Shown one piece after another: positions 63,564 through 64,000 of a DNA stretch of 64,000 nt. The notes under the pieces were generated by a model, which worked only from the letters and a program-made list of their open reading frames with translations, did not search any database and had not been told where the DNA came from. Source of the DNA: Crateriforma spongiae. GTDB lineage: Bacteria; Planctomycetota; Planctomycetia; Pirellulales; Pirellulaceae. Location: positions 104,103 through 168,102 of the forward strand of contig NZ_JAAXMS010000011.1 in the NCBI RefSeq assembly GCF_012290005.1, in the 5' to 3' direction. The translations under genes and the position numbers were made by a program. How positions within the stretch are numbered: the first letter of the stretch is position 1; the number at the start of each line of letters is the position of its first letter.

Positions 63564-63596
63564 GGTGTCTACGCCGCCCGCGGTCGAAGAGTCCCT

Positions 63597-63617
63597 GTCA
63601 TGCGGAGCATGACCTAC
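63597..63617 (-). repeat. REP-like palindromic unit, copy 3 (inverted)
   Basis: GTCATGCGGAGCATGAC followed by CTAC; on the minus strand this is GTAG plus the palindrome, with compensatory changes (C to T and G to A in the arms) that keep the stem. It forms an inverted pair with copy 2, like a BIME. Confidence 0.7.
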
Positions 63618-63648
63618 AGGACTGGACTAAGTTCGTGCCAGCCACGTT

Positions 63649-63687
63649 TTTGACAAATGTCAAATCCGAAATTAGACTTTTTCGGAT
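63649..63687 (+). promoter_or_regulatory. Adjacent palindromes and possible promoter before last gene
   Basis: TTTGACA-AA-TGTCAAA (63649-63664) is a perfect 7-bp inverted repeat that includes a consensus -35 TTGACA; TAGACT 17 bases later could be a weak -10. ATCCGAA (63664-63670) and TTCGGAT (63681-63687) form a second 7-bp repeat over the putative -10. It looks like an operator/promoter region, 51 bases upstream of the ATG at 63738. Confidence 0.4.
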
Positions 63688-63737
63688 CTAATCATAGGCA
63701 TACGAACGACAAAACTCGAATGAGACTTGTGAATTGA

Positions 63738-64000
63738 TGAGAGTCCAACCTGCAGGTTATGTAGCCGTTCTAGCAATTCTCGTCTCTGGCACGTCGGCGG
63801 TTGAAGGTGGAATTGTCACCTGGATGGGTTCCTCGGGCGTGACACCAGATGCCGTCGGTTACTCACTTGTTGACAACTCGACTCCAGAAGATCCTGTATT
63901 CACCACACCAACACTCACGCTCCAGAGTGATAACGTTCTCGAGCAAATGTTCTACTCGATGAGTGGCACCCAGCTGAATATCCCGTCGCAGACGGTGGTC
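63738..64000 (+). CDS. Secreted protein, 5' end only
   Basis: 87 complete codons open to the window edge. A signal peptide (GYVAVLAILVSGTSAVEGG, cleaved near SAV-EG or VEG-GI) is followed by Thr/Ser/Asn-rich extracellular-type sequence (SSGVTPDAVGYSLVDNSTPE). The start resembles planctomycete PEP-CTERM/choice-of-anchor proteins, but the C-terminal sorting tag is not visible. Codon use is less GC-rich than in the rest of the window. Confidence 0.6.

Larger units (their letters stand above)
63373..63586. repeat. Tandem duplication of IS4 YREK block plus REP unit (116-bp period)
   Basis: 63373-63480 and 63489-63586 are near-identical: both begin GTGTCTTCAAACTTCGGATG and run through CCAGCGGCGACCATAGA to CCCGCGGTC. 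Differences are scattered substitutions plus a roughly ten-base gap (CTAGCGCGGC only in copy 1). Each copy contains one GTAG-led palindrome. Confidence 0.85.

Overview
The window looks like chromosome from a GC-rich planctomycete of the Pirellulaceae (Rhodopirellula-like) group. This rests on gene content: a BBP7-type outer-membrane barrel, DUF1559 pseudopilin-like proteins with a small downstream lipoprotein, several secreted sulfatases, TAT-exported sugar oxidoreductase and isomerase proteins, the MoxR/DUF58/transglutaminase module, and a solitary rsmH outside any division cluster. I found no tRNA, rRNA or CRISPR array.

Region by region. 1-3.3 kb (minus): a truncated HlyD-type adaptor behind an ABC transporter whose nucleotide-binding domain has lost its catalytic motifs. 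3.6-15.0 kb (minus): a tightly packed Rnf redox-pump operon in the order rnfB, giant pyruvate:ferredoxin oxidoreductase, rnfC-D-G-E-A, a small Cys-rich membrane protein, and a plant-type ferredoxin-NADP reductase. It is preceded by about 620 bp that carries strong, partly pseudoknotted inverted repeats. 15.7-19.5 kb (minus): a Gfo/Idh oxidoreductase and an S9 peptidase. 19.7-27.9 kb (plus): dTDP-glucose dehydratase, BBP7 barrel, sugar isomerase, rsmH, phosphate-type porin and a Cys-rich secreted protein. 28.0-29.4 kb (minus): an alpha/beta hydrolase whose upstream region holds a structured element with an anti-SD-perfect ribosome binding site, a tiny ORF and an intrinsic terminator. 29.5-41.5 kb (plus): a double sulfatase, alaS, the moxR-DUF58-TgpA module and cmk. 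42.2-44.9 kb (plus): DUF1559 protein, small lipoprotein, PPK2. 45-48.4 kb: an orphan lipoprotein, a 29-residue mS38/COX24-like basic protein, and a coiled-coil protein. 48.7-53.2 kb (plus): xseB-ispA-dxs-nadK with overlapping starts. 53.2-59.2 kb: a sulfatase with an altered active-site motif, a PIN/TRAM protein, a bifunctional-nuclease family protein, a GDSL hydrolase and a degenerate-zincin membrane protein. 59.7-64 kb: a secreted GH2 beta-galactosidase, then an IS4 transposase remnant with a tandem duplication and GTAG-palindrome REP-like units, and finally the 5' end of a secreted protein.

How the genes work together. The Rnf operon plausibly couples pyruvate oxidation (PFOR reduces ferredoxin) to an ion gradient and NADH (Rnf), with FNR giving exchange with NADPH. 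The sulfatases, beta-galactosidase, sugar oxidoreductase/isomerase and porins fit a marine polysaccharide-degrading lifestyle. The least explained signals are the structured intergenic elements at about 15.44-15.63 kb and 29.06-29.36 kb, the expanded PFOR, and the REP-like/IS4 mosaic at 63.0-63.6 kb.
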